Source of the DNA: Siphonodentalium dalli
Lineage: Eukaryota > Mollusca > Scaphopoda > Gadilida > Siphonodentaliidae
NCBI GenBank assembly: GCA_032622095.1
Contig: CP136066.1
Location: 104,243,319-104,307,318 of the forward strand
DNA: 64,000 nucleotides
Direction: 5' to 3'
Shown: positions 10,344 to 20,378 of the stretch, piece after piece
Layout of the letters: each line of letters begins with the position of its first letter
Position numbering within the stretch: position 1 is the stretch's first letter
Notes under the pieces: generated by a model
What the model saw: only the letters and a program-made list of their open reading frames with translations
What the model was told of the DNA's origin: nothing
The model's database searches: none
Program-made: the position numbers and the translations under genes

Positions 10344-11534
10344 ATGGCGGATCGAAACTTCAAAGACGGCAGATTTCACTGCCATGATTGTTTCAAAGTC
10401 TTTGACACCAAGACACGACGAAATCGACATGAACGGGAGGTACATGAGGAGAAGAAATACAATTGTGATTCATGCAGGTATGAGGCTGGACGACGGGAGC
10501 ATCTAGATCTCCATATAAAAAGGAGACATTCATCAGGAGAGTCAGTTCCCACAGTGAAATCAAAAGTGGTCAAGGTCATGAGAGGATGTGATAATGTTCA
10601 AAAAGCAAAAGTCAAGGATACAGTCAGGTGTGATATATTCGATCTGCCGGCGGCTGACTGGCTGTCAGTGGAACCAGTTCTCGAGTTACCCCCCGGTGAC
10701 ATATTCGAGGAGGCCTCACCCATTGTTCGTTATGGAGATCATGATATTCTAGCAGAAATAGTGGCGGAAGTGATGCCTGAGTTAGTGGTTTGTGGTTCGG
10801 AAGTTCAGGCTGATGAGTCAGAGGTGAAGGAGTCTCTAGTGGATACAGAGATGCAGACGGACGGGGTAGAGGTGAAGGATTCAGAGATGCAGACAGATGC
10901 TATGGTAACGAAGGAATCGTCCACGAACACGGTGGAAGAGTATGTGCCAGGTTATAAAGTCGATCGGCTGAGATCGCTGGACATCGCTGGCATGCTTAAA
11001 TTGCCACATCCTATCACCCACCTGCGACAGCTATCTGCTGACCCACGGTTTTTTCTGATGGGTGCACCTTCGGAATACATTGAGAGTCACCGAGGTGAAA
11101 TTTTCAGAGCAGGTTTGAGAGAGGCGAGGGAGCACCTGCAATATTATCGACGAAGATTCGTCCCAGACGGTTTCGAAGGTCTCACTCGGATTGAGAGGTT
11201 GACGCTGCCTAATGGAAAAATATATGAGCTTATCGATCACTGGAGGCGTGCACCTCAGCTCAAGGAAGGACAACATCGAGGAATCCAGACGGAGGATAGA
11301 ACCACGAGGGTTCTTGATAAGGGGACGGAGACAGAGATGGTTACCAAGATGGATCAGGAGACGCAGACAAAGAACCAGGTTCAGAGTACGGAGGCCAGTA
11401 CTCATACAGAAGAGAAGATGATACAGACAGTAGACGCCAGTACGTCCACCGAGGAATCTGAAGAGGTCATCAAGGACATGGACGATGGTCCCTTGGACTT
11501 ATGCTTGCCCAATCGGAGGAGAGCAGAAGAATAG
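10344..11534 (+). CDS. Gypsy ORF3: C2H2 zinc-finger protein with QT-motif ladder
   Basis: An intact 396-codon frame starts 75 nt after the integrase stop and ends 130 nt before the polypurine tract, so it sits where envelope genes lie in some relatives, but nothing in it looks like an envelope (no signal peptide or membrane span). Residues 13-34 and 41-62 form two C2H2 zinc fingers (C13, C16, H29, H34; C41, C44, H57, H62). An acidic region follows. At residues 171, 183, 315, 341 and 361 there are QT dipeptides in contexts EMQTD, EMQTD, RGIQTE, ETQTK and MIQTV, resembling the dynein light chain LC8 recognition motif, with further T-x-T variants (STNT, STHTEE, STSTEE). Residues 200-305 look globular, with a basic YYRRRF stretch. 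The C terminus has GPLDLCLP (382-389), resembling the PxDLS motif bound by the corepressor CtBP. Fingers plus an LC8-type ladder is the plan of ASCIZ/ATMIN. The function is inferred, not shown; there is no stop or frameshift despite decay in pol. Confidence 0.85.
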   Translation: MADRNFKDGRFHCHDCFKVFDTKTRRNRHEREVHEEKKYNCDSCRYEAGRREHLDLHIKRRHSSGESVPTVKSKVVKVMRGCDNVQKAKVKDTVRCDIFDLPAADWLSVEPVLELPPGDIFEEASPIVRYGDHDILAEIVAEVMPELVVCGSEVQADESEVKESLVDTEMQTDGVEVKDSEMQTDAMVTKESSTNTVEEYVPGYKVDRLRSLDIAGMLKLPHPITHLRQLSADPRFFLMGAPSEYIESHRGEIFRAGLREAREHLQYYRRRFVPDGFEGLTRIERLTLPNGKIYELIDHWRRAPQLKEGQHRGIQTEDRTTRVLDKGTETEMVTKMDQETQTKNQVQSTEASTHTEEKMIQTVDASTSTEESEEVIKDMDDGPLDLCLPNRRRAEE

Positions 11535-11656
11535 TAGAAGATTATATTGTTGATAACTTACCTTGCAAATTTTTGTTATATAGTTTCATAAGGTTGAATT
11601 TACTATGGTAGTTGTTGGATTAAGGTTAACGGATCCGGTGATCCGATGTTTTCTTT

Positions 11657-11666
11657 AGGAGGGGGG
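11657..11666 (+). promoter_or_regulatory. Polypurine tract (plus-strand primer)
   Basis: AGGAGGGGGG directly precedes the LTR start (TGATGTAGC). In LTR retrotransposons this RNase H-resistant purine run primes second-strand synthesis, and its 3' edge defines the LTR start. Confidence 0.85.
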
Positions 11667-12142
11667 TGATGTAGCATAGCTACAGGCACTCTCTTTGGTT
11701 ATTATGCATTAAGTATTATTGTATTTCTCATGTTTTAACATTGATTCGTTCCATACTTTTCTTTATATCATTCATCGGTACATTCGCGGCTTTCCGTACA
11801 TTTGTAAAAGTTCGTCCACTTCATTCGCGTCAAAACATACATTAGTCCGTAAATATCATAAATTAAATCACTTCTATGTTTGTATCATCTCATAACCCAT
11901 CCGTGCTATGTATAAATTTCATTTCATGTAATTAATAGCACGATATCGCGATATTTATTCATTGTTTTCATCACTTCATTCACCTCATTTGTTTACATGT
12001 CAGCGAGCACTGTTGCGCGATTCGTAGCCCCGCCCATCTCTGGCAACAGCGCTCGTCAAAATACCTTGTAGTTAGCAGTTGTAGGTAAGGTATGATTTGT
12101 GGGTAGCACTGCACGTTCACTTGTGGGTATTTTGTAGGTAGT

Positions 12143-12177
12143 TGTGGGTAGTAGTATTTAAGCCACTACTACCCACA
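12143..12177 (+). promoter_or_regulatory. LTR promoter: TATA box in a perfect 13-bp inverted repeat
   Basis: TGTGGGTAGTAGT (12143-12155) and ACTACTACCCACA (12165-12177) are exact reverse complements around ATTTAAGCC. GTGGGTA also occurs upstream near 12101 and 12123, so the same word is repeated in U3 and probably marks factor-binding sites. Confidence 0.65.
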
Positions 12178-12294
12178 TTTGGGGATCAGTCAACCGGAAG
12201 TAATCTTTGAATAGACGTTGGTGACCGTGATACGGAATTACAATCTAAGGAGCTAGACTAGAGTAGAAAGGTGATGAATTACAGAGATTAATTA

Positions 12295-12300
12295 AATAAA
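12295..12300 (+). terminator. LTR polyadenylation signal AATAAA
   Basis: AATAAA lies about 140 nt downstream of the TATA-like box and about 50 nt before the LTR end, the expected place for the R-region polyadenylation signal. Confidence 0.65.
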
Positions 12301-12352
12301 CAAGCCAAGACTCAAGTGAACGCCCAGTCTATCCAGAGGCATACCTCCAACA

Positions 12353-12623
12353 GATGCAATAACTACAATACTTATACCAATGGCCTATGAATATGATACT
12401 ACAATTCGACATGTTATTGTTATCCAATAAATTGGAGCATTTCATTTGCATATCTAGTCACGTTGATTGATCACGCCCCGACAAGAACTCAAGACAAGTC
12501 CGGATCTAGTACCCAAGAATGGTCAATTAAGGCGCTCTATTAAATTTGTAACAGGTTGGGAACGTCATAAATCCGCTCGACCTATATCAATTATCAGTCT
12601 TAAATATCATTTAAGACCCCCTA
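12353..12623. other. Flank between LTR and AAGAAA arm, no gene
   Basis: Unique-looking AT-rich DNA with no recognised coding block on either strand. Confidence 0.4.
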
Positions 12624-12935
12624 CACTGCCAAAAATAATTTCTTAATAAGATAAAATATCTTGAAACAAGAAAAACTATTTCCTGAAACAGGAAAATAAA
12701 TCTTATTTTGAGAAATATACCCCCAAAGTCTGCTACATCAAGAAAATTTAAGAAACTCCCACCAGACAAAAGATAGTTTTCTCAAAAAAGATAGATTTTA
12801 GTCTTGAAACAAGAAAAAATTTCCTTACTAAGAAAATGGCTTCAAAAATTAAATATATATTTCTTGTTTCAAGATTTTTTTTCTAAGTTAAGAAATACTT
12901 AAAGAAAATATTTCTAAACCAAGAATTAATTGTTA
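12622..12935 (+). repeat. AAGAAA-rich inverted arm, left (TACACTGCCAAAAATA end)
   Basis: Starts TACACTGCCAAAAATAATTT and continues for about 310 bp of irregular AAGAAA/TTTCTT alternation (AAACAAGAAAA, TTTCTTGTTTC). The right arm at 25300-25856 ends with the reverse complement TATTTTTGGCAGTGTA. Terminal TA on both sides would fit a TA target site with CACTGCC termini. Confidence 0.7.
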
Positions 12936-12989
12936 TGTACAAATTACTGCTGTAATAGAATAACTGTAAAAGCCCAACGATAGCAAAAT

Positions 12990-13285
12990 TGTGATCAAAA
13001 TTTTATGGTAAACATTGAAAAAGGTCCAACCTGTTGATTAAATATTCTGAAATTCATATTCATACTTAAATATTTGAACTACATGTAATACTACAGCTAT
13101 AGGATTATATAATTGTTGACAAGTCACTCACTGTAACAGTTTTGTTTACATAACATTGGAAAAGGTCCAACCTGTTGATTAAATATTCTGAAAATGTTAT
13201 TCATAGTTAAATATTTGAACTAATAATACAGCTAGAATTATATATTTGTTGACAAATTACTGTAACAGTTTTGTTTACATAACAA
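12990..13285 (+). repeat. Two tandem copies of a ~141-bp unit
   Basis: AAGGTCCAACCTGTTGATTA occurs at 13021 and 13162, each followed by AAATATTCTGA, a TTAAATATTTGAACTA block, ACAGCTA and then TGTAACAGTTTTGTTTACAT. The second copy is a little shorter. It is non-coding. Confidence 0.8.
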
Positions 13286-13589
13286 TAGTTTCAACAGCTG
13301 TAATTTTGTTATTGGCAATCTGTCAGTAAGTGTTTTTATCTATTTCTCAATGCGCTTAGGGCATGCTGACCTTTATACAATTTTAATAAAATTTTGTTTG
13401 CACAATATAGTGGGTCGCCATTGAGGAGGCCTCCCTTGAAATCTCCAGTTGGTGGTTTGCCACACCATCCCGAAGTAGACAAACCTCTATGGTGGCCCCT
13501 TGCATTGAACCTATTAATTAAACCGGTACTTCAAGCTGGTATATACCTCTCTTATATAAGGATGGAAGATGCTACCAATTTCAAACCGA

Positions 13590-16190
13590 TGGTATTTCTT
13601 CAGAGTTGACTCTCTTGTATTATGAAAGCAAGCCCAATGAGGCCATGCACCTATTGTATGTTTATAACACACAAAAGACTATATCTTAGCAAAATGGATG
13701 TCTCTGATGATACAAACAATAAAATATCCAATTTATCCATAGTTGAATTTCATTTGGCTATATAGGAAAGCATACAATGTGGCTTTTATTTAGTTTCCAC
13801 AAAGTATTTTAAGTAAAATATCCATCAAGTGATGTATTCTGCCTTGTCCTATATATTAAAATGCATGCAATGGCCATGAGAAATGCTTAATTTATTGGTA
13901 GAGATGTCAATCAGATAAGAAATACTGACATTTTAGGTTTGATACACCATTTCAGCTGGCTTGGCATCTTTTAAATTTGAAACCTAAGGGAATTTATTCA
14001 GCTTTGACTCTCTAAATTATGGAAGAAAGCCCTAATGAAGCCACTATTTGCATGTTAGTAACATGTATAAGGCTATATCTCAACAGAATACATGTCTCTG
14101 ATAAAATGCACAATAAAATATCAATAGTTCAATTGCATTTGGCTATAGAGGGATGCATACAATATTGGTTTTATGTAGTTTCCACAGACTATTTTAAGTA
14201 AAATATCCATCAATTGATGTTTTCTACATAGCCTTGTATATTAAAATGCATGTAATGACCATGGGAAATGTTTAATTCATTAGTTGATATGTCCATCTGA
14301 TAAGAAATACTGACAATTGAGGTTTAAAATACCATTTCATGGGATTATGGGATCATAAATATCAAACTAAGGGAATTTCTTCAGATTTGACTCTCTAAAT
14401 AATGGAAGAAAGCCCAAATGAAACCACTATTTGCATGTTAATGACATGTATAAGGCTATATCTCAACAGAATACATGTCGCTGATAAAATACACCATAAC
14501 ATATCCATAGTTTAATTGCATTTGGCTATAGAGGGATGCATACAATATTGCTTTTAAGTAGTTTCCACAGACTATTTTAAGTAAGATATCCATCAAATAA
14601 TGTTTTCTACCTTGCCCTATATAGCATAATGCACGCAGTGACCATGAGAAATGTTTAATTTATTGGTAGAGATGTCCATCTGATAAGAAATACTGCCATT
14701 TGAGGTTTGATACACCATTTCAGCTGGCTTGGCATCTTACAAATTTGAAATAAGGGAATTTATTCAGCTTTGACCCTCTAAATTATGGGGAAAAATCCTA
14801 AATTATGCCATTATTGGCATGTTTATAACATATATAAGGCTATATCTGAACAGAATACATGTCTCTGATGAAATCAACAATAAAATATCCATAGTTTAAT
14901 TTGTTTTGGCTATACAGGGATGCATACAACATGGCTTTTAGGTTGTTTCCACAGACTATTATAAGTAAAATATCCATCAAATGATGTTTTCTGCCTTGTC
15001 CTGTATATTAAAATGCATGCAATGACCATGAAAAATGTTTAATTTATTGGTAGAGATGTCCATCTGATAAGAAATACTGCCATTTGAGGTTTGATACACC
15101 ATTTCAGCTGGCTTGGCATCTTACAAATTTGAAATAAGGGAATTTATTCAGCTTTGACCCTCTAAATTATGGGGAAAAAGCCTAAATTATGCCATTATTG
15201 GCATGTTTATAACATATATAATGCTATATCTGAACAGAATACATGTCTCAGGTGAAATAAACAATACAACATCCATAGTTTAATTTGATTTGGCTATACA
15301 GGGATGCATACAACATGGCTTTTAGGTTGTTTCCACAGACTATTTTAAGTAAAATATCCATCAAATGATGTTTTCGGCCTTGTCCTGTATATTAAAATGC
15401 ATGCAATGACCATGAAAAATGTTTAATTTATTGGTAGAGATGTCCATCTGATAAGAAATACTGCCATTTGAGGTTTGATACACCATTTCAGCTGGCTTGG
15501 CATCTTACAAATTTGAAATAAGGGAATTTATTCAGCTTTGACCCTCTAAATTATGGGAAAAAAGCCTAAATTATGCCATTATTGGCATGTTTATAACATA
15601 TATAAGGATCTGAACAGAATACATGTCTCAGGTGAAATAAACAATACAACATCCATAGTTTAATTTGATTTGGCTATACAGGGATGCATAAAATATTGCT
15701 TTTATGTAGTTTCCACTGATTATTTTAAGTAAAATATCCATCAAATGATGTTTTCTACATTGCCTTGTATATTAAAATGCATGTACTGACCATGGGAAAT
15801 GTTTAATTTATTAGTTGATATGTCCATCTGATAGGAAATACTGACATTTGAGGTTTTAAATACCATTTCATGGGATTATGGGATCATAAATATCAAACTA
15901 AGGGAATTTCTTCAGATTTGACTCTCTAAATGATGGAAGAAAGGCCAAATGAAGCCACTATTTGCATGTTTATAACATGTATAAGGCCATATCTTTGCAG
16001 AATGCTTTTCTCTGATAATAAAACAAATAACATATCTATATTTCATAGTTTAGTTGGCTAAACAGGGTGCATAACATGTGGTTTTAAAGTAGTTTCACAG
16101 ACTATTTTAACTAGAATATCAATTAAATGATGTAATCTAACTTGTCCTGTGTTTTAAAATGCATACACTGACCATGATAAATGTTTAATA
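13590..16190 (+). repeat. 384-bp satellite, about seven tandem copies
   Basis: The anchor TCCATC(A) recurs at 13821, 14206, 14589, 14973, 15357, 15737 and, mutated, at 16119, giving spacings of 385, 383, 384, 384, 380 and 382. Each unit carries the same order of blocks: TGACTCTCTAAATTATGG, TATAAGGCTATATCT, GAATACATGTCTCTGATGAA, TTTCCACAGACTATT, AAAATGCATGCAATGACCAT, TTGGTAGAGATGTCCATCTG, ATTTCAGCTGGCTTGGCATC. The central copies are nearly identical while both edges are diverged, as expected for an array growing by unequal exchange. There is no conserved open frame. Confidence 0.93.
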
Positions 16191-16206
16191 CAAACAGCGT
16201 CCTTAA

Positions 16207-16250
16207 TGCTGCACCAGCCTAACTCCCGTTATGAAAGGGTTAAATTAATA
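16207..16250 (+). repeat. AATGCTGCACCAGC block, second copy
   Basis: Matches 6249-6296 at AATGCTGCACCAGC and has a CTCCCGTTATGAAAGGG stem. It begins where the satellite ends. Confidence 0.45.
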
Positions 16251-16318
16251 AACAAAGGTTACACAGACATCCCCCCTTCAACAGCGCGGTGAGTGTGTTT
16301 TTTATGTAATATATGTCA

Positions 16319-16690
16319 TATCCGGTATAAGAGCCCCCCCCCCATTTCGTACGCTGTATTCCATGCCCTGTTATGAGGTACGCCATATTCCGGCCCCTCT
16401 GTTAGGAGGTATTCGGTATTCCAAAAATACCGGTATTCGTATACCAACCTTCCAATAAAACGATCATAAGAATAATACAAATGCGATGTTTGTCACAATA
16501 AATGCACGGTTTGACATACAGATCGTCGATCATCAATTTATATCAATTTAGACATGGACATGATGACCGGCGTTCGTACGGCAATAGAGAATTTATCCAT
16601 ATGGCTGTTAACTGGTATTTCGTATTCCACCCTCTGTGTTAAGTGGTATTATTCCGTATTCCAAGGGGTGGGGTGCTCTTATATGGTGTA
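16319..16690. repeat. Foldback element with GTATAAGAGCCCC ends
   Basis: The left end CCGGTATAAGAGCCCCCCCC and the right end GGGGTGGGGTGCTCTTATAT are inverted copies. The interior repeats GGTATTCGGTATTCC-type words in both orientations. About 370 bp, non-coding, probably a non-autonomous inverted-repeat transposon. Confidence 0.65.
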
Positions 16691-17413
16691 CAGTTTACAA
16701 CTAATGTGGCAGTCATGAAATTTTTAATTATTAGAACTGTTTGTGATATATACACCCCAATAACCCTGTCTTCACGCTCCTGTTGGTGATGGCCTTATCA
16801 ATCTATTGCTTCGTTGAACTTTTATTATTGCAAATTTGAGGTAAAAGTTCTTGAAGCGTGTAATTTCGTTCCACTTTACAACAGCGCACAATGATTCCTA
16901 TTTTTTTAACCTACCGGCGCAGATCGAGGCTGGACGTACATCTTACGTTTTCATAGGATACAAATTGATCGGATTTTAGGTAAGTGAAACTAATTAGTCA
17001 TCAATTGAAGTGATTTCTCATTATGAACAGACTGTTACTAGTAAAATACTTAATCGAACTACAATTAAAAATGCACGACTTATCCTGTTTTATTCAAATG
17101 AAATTTGATAGTAAATCGGCCTAATTTTGTTTCCGTTAAATATTTCAGAAAATGGAATCCGTCATTGATAAATGAACATTTTTTTGGTCAAAATAGTAAC
17201 TTCTGACGGACTATGATTATATGGCATTTATGAATCATATATAAAGGTAGCCCTACACAATATTCCCAACTGTGTTCCCAACTGCAAAAACGATTTTTAA
17301 TGAATTATAAATTGGCCTAAATTTGATGCTTCATAAAAGGAAAAACTGTCCGGGAATGGCTATTTTCGTCTGCAAAATCAAATTCTGCCATAAATGCAGT
17401 GTATTATCGGTCG
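16691..17413. other. No recognisable gene
   Basis: AT-rich, with no motif-bearing frame and no repeat recognised. Confidence 0.4.
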
Positions 17414-17783
17414 ACATTAAAGTGATGTGAAACACTCAGGTTGTGTGACCAAACATATATTGAGAATAATCTTGCTCAAGTAGTTATTTTTATGAATATT
17501 AATCCAAATTTACAACACACACTGTCATTCTTATATATTAATTAAATGCAGTGACTCTCGATTGCGAAATCGTTTTCATTAGTTTATCGCAGATAGATGC
17601 GTCCCGATTGGAGTAGTAAATATTTACATTTGAGCGTAGTTCAGACGATGTTTTCTATGGAATGGTATGGTCGATTTGCTTCAGATTTTCGGCGATGTTA
17701 GTAGAATGGTACATTCCTCCAGTTGGCATAGCGCCTGGATAGTAACTGATCAGTTTCACACACCCAAACAAGTACATAATATG
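17414..17783 (+). repeat. Dispersed repeat R1, copy 2 (most complete)
   Basis: About 370 bp, from CATTAAAGTGATGTGAAACA to AAGTACATAATATG. It is the sense counterpart of 22600-22962 and contains the whole of the copy at 240-512. Confidence 0.75.
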
Positions 17784-17981
17784 ACAATAGTTGGAATATT
17801 AAAAGGTCCCAGTTATTGAAAATATACATGTAGCGTATAAGGAAATTGTCAGTTATGATCAGTTATACCGGTACTTCATACCATTATTCTAACAAATGTC
17901 AACCTGATAGAATTCCCACAATCTCTTTAATATTGTCATGCCATGGCCAATTTAACACTAAGTGAACGTTCAGATTACCAC

Positions 17982-18297
17982 GATACAATCGTAAGTGGAA
18001 ATATTTCTGTCGTAGGAAGTAACCGCTCAACTGTGCATGCTCACCTCAAAATCGTAGGTAAAAAATAATATCATGCACTGTTTTATTTAAAAGCGAAATT
18101 GTGGCGTATCCTTGGTTATCCCCATTTGCGACGTAATCACTAATCAGTCATGTGTATGTAAAAATTGTGGCCTGAAGGATCGCATGATAGTCAATCACAT
18201 GCTTTACAAAAAAACTGTGATTTCATCATGTACGACATCGTAATCATGTGAACAAACTATCCACGTCGATCCCGGTTCCTCCACTTAAGATTGTATC
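17982..18297. repeat. Foldback element GATACAATCGTAAGTGG, unit 1
   Basis: The termini GATACAATCGTAAGTGG and CCACTTAAGATTGTATC are inverted repeats matching at 16 of 17 positions. The interior holds GCATGCTCAC, a TGTGGCGTATCCTTGGTTA block and AACAAACTATCCA. It is a 316-bp MITE-like unit with no coding. Confidence 0.8.
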
Positions 18298-18345
18298 TTT
18301 CATCTGTACGTTCACTGAGTGAACATTCATGATTCATATGACTAC

Positions 18346-18643
18346 GATTCAATTGTAAGTGGACAGATTCCCTTCTTGGGTAATAACCGATAGTTGGACT
18401 GCGCATGCTCACGACATGATCACGAGTTATATCAATGCAGAATTGCAAAATTGTGACGTATCCTTGGTTACCTCCACTTGGTGAAATTTGCGTGTACGTA
18501 AAAATCGTACAAAGTAAATGGAAATATCATAGGATAGTTAATCACGTGGTTAACCACCGATATTAAATATACTCATCTGCGATGACATCGTAACAAACTA
18601 TCCATGATTTTGTCAGGCCCGATTCCTCCACTTACGATTGAAT
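18346..18643. repeat. Foldback element GATACAATCGTAAGTGG, unit 2
   Basis: A second copy in the same orientation, 48 bp after unit 1, with termini GATTCAATTGTAAGTGG and CCACTTACGATTGAATT. It shares the GCATGCTCAC, TGTGACGTATCCTTGGTTA and AACAAACTATCCA blocks in the same order. Confidence 0.8.
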
Positions 18644-19059
18644 TATGGTCTTCTGACATCTGAATCGCCGAAAATGCTAATATTGTTGGAAGAATGAACT
18701 TTACACTTGTTTTTTGAATATGTTTGCAAATTATGAAAATACATGCATCCATATCACATATATATGTACATGTATTTTTTCTTCAATTACAGAAATACCA
18801 GATTCATTAGCCATGGTGGATGCGGCATCATGCCCTCTCATCTTCAACATATGAAGATTGATTTCGCCCATGATTAGTCTTAAGCGTCGGTCCTGTCTAG
18901 CTAGACACGTGGCAATGAACAAATGACAGGTGAAATATCACTGGAAGTCTGTTCGCCAAAATACCAGTGGTGAGTTTATATCTATAGCTACCATGCAGAT
19001 GAATATTTGTACATTGTCACCAATACATGTATATACCGCTATCCTCAAAATTATGGACC
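18644..19059. other. No recognisable gene
   Basis: Contains TACATGTA-type palindromes but no coding motif. Confidence 0.4.
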
Positions 19060-19215
19060 TTAAAAATGGGGGGGGGGGCCGGAAAAAAACTGCAGACACA
19101 GGGTGGAAAAAACTGTTTTCTTCGGTTTGGGTACCCCCCCCCCCCCCCCCCCCCCACAGAAAAAACTGCAGTTTTTTTCCACTGACCATTTGCCCCCCCC
19201 CCCAGAAAAATCAAA
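19060..19215. repeat. Poly-G/poly-C composite with GGAAAAAACTG modules
   Basis: A G run near 19069 and C runs near 19133-19155 and 19193-19203 alternate with near-palindromic AAAAAACTGCAGTTTTTTTCC blocks. Similar C-run plus CGGAAAAAAACTG modules occur at 19870-19935, 45480-45570 and 47255-47340. The open frames across it (poly-Pro, poly-Gly) are artefacts. Confidence 0.7.
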
Positions 19216-19869
19216 TCTACCCCAGCCGGACAACAACTCGGTTTGACCGGAAACCGAAACAAACACCTGAGCATACAATTCACGAGAAGGTGCTTGGTAA
19301 CTTAGTTTAGATTATTATGACTAAAATGGTCATTGTCTACCAGTAGAACGCAGATTTGTACCTCGTGATGTCATGACATGTACAAACATGTATATTGGTG
19401 ATCGCAACGCTATGTATGCACTTTAAAAAATGACAACTAGTCATTACCTCGACTTTGAAAAATCTGATGCAAATGAGATGAGTGAGATACCAGCATATAA
19501 CTGTTTTCTGATACCATTGGAGGAGAAATTGTTTAATACATGGGATAGTTCTGCAGTAAAAATTTGCCATATAAGCGATCGCAGGGTAGAATTCTGCAAT
19601 CGACTGGTAGACACTGACATAGTTGGCATTATTAAGAGGGTTAATGGGGTCAATATCACATGTAAACCAAGACAGTGGTTATCCAAAATTGTTTTATGTG
19701 GATTGTACTACTCATGTATATATGATTTGGATATTAAGGTTAATCCATATTCTATAAAATGAGAGAAAATTGAAGTTGTGAGTCTGAAAATACATATTTG
19801 GAATTTGTTTTACATGCAACCCCCCCTAAATGAATAAGGACAAAATTTACGTGTAAATTTTTTACGCCC
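19216..19869. other. No recognisable gene
   Basis: A plus open frame at 19430-19762 (110 codons) has ordinary composition but no family resemblance and no splice context I would trust. Confidence 0.4.
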
Positions 19870-19935
19870 AGGTACCCCCCCCCCCACCCCCGGTACGTTG
19901 TGTCCCGCAGTTTTTTTTCCGCGGGGGGGGGGGGA
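19870..19935. repeat. Poly-C / poly-G inverted pair
   Basis: A run of about ten C, CACCCCCGGTACGTTGTG, CCGCAGTTTTTTTTCCGC and a run of about twelve G. It is the same module type as 19060-19215. Confidence 0.65.
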
Positions 19936-20378
19936 TACCTGGTAATGATCGCAGTATATGATATCCACCACGGTATCAAGTCGATTACTGTTGTGGAGCA
20001 CCATGCAGTTATGATACACCAACAAATATCACACCAAAAGTTGAAAATTAAAACAGCCACATGGATCTTGTTCAATGAACTTATATATGCATGAATAAGA
20101 TGAATCACTAAATTATATTTTCATGCTTGTTTGTGTAATGCCAATCAATGCAGCCTGACAACATGGATGGGTGGAGTTTATAAATTGACAGCCGAAACAA
20201 TGTTGGCAACTTCAAAGTTCATTATGTGCTACATTTAACCCCCGTATATACAATACAATTTTTCTATCAGCGTTCCCATGTCCTATATTTGGAGTACTAT
20301 ATACATGTACATGTAACGAAGGCCATCCGTTCCACAGATATGAGGAAAAACACTGCATTTTATTTTCATGCATGCGAA
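19936..20378. other. No recognisable gene
   Basis: Nothing beyond short open frames and ACATGTACATGTA words. Confidence 0.4.

Larger units (their letters stand above)
7909..12352 (+). mobile_element. 5'-truncated Ty3/Gypsy LTR retrotransposon
   Basis: What remains, in order, is the reverse-transcriptase catalytic core onward, RNase H, integrase, an accessory ORF3, a polypurine tract and the 3' LTR. The 5' LTR, primer-binding site, gag, protease and the N-terminal part of reverse transcriptase are absent. The left edge abuts a stump of an unrelated foldback element. The integrase ends in a GPY/F module and has no chromodomain after it. The element lies antisense to the globin exon 500 bp away and is probably within that gene's first intron. 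Coding damage in pol (a frameshift and an in-frame deletion) makes it non-autonomous, yet ORF3 is intact. Confidence 0.92.
11667..12352 (+). repeat. Gypsy 3' LTR
   Basis: The LTR begins TG just after the polypurine tract (11667, or 11670 if the TGTAGC start is correct) and ends about 12352 in CA (CCTCCAACA). It carries a TATTTAAG TATA-like box near 12154-12161 inside a 13-bp inverted repeat, and AATAAA at 12295-12300. These give U3, R and U5 in the right order. No second LTR is present for comparison, so the right boundary is approximate, and I could not confirm a target-site duplication. Confidence 0.75.

Noticed and set aside
18930..19310. 126-codon plus frame and overlapping minus frames with poly-Pro/poly-Gly
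   Set aside because: Driven by C and G homopolymers in a repeat module.
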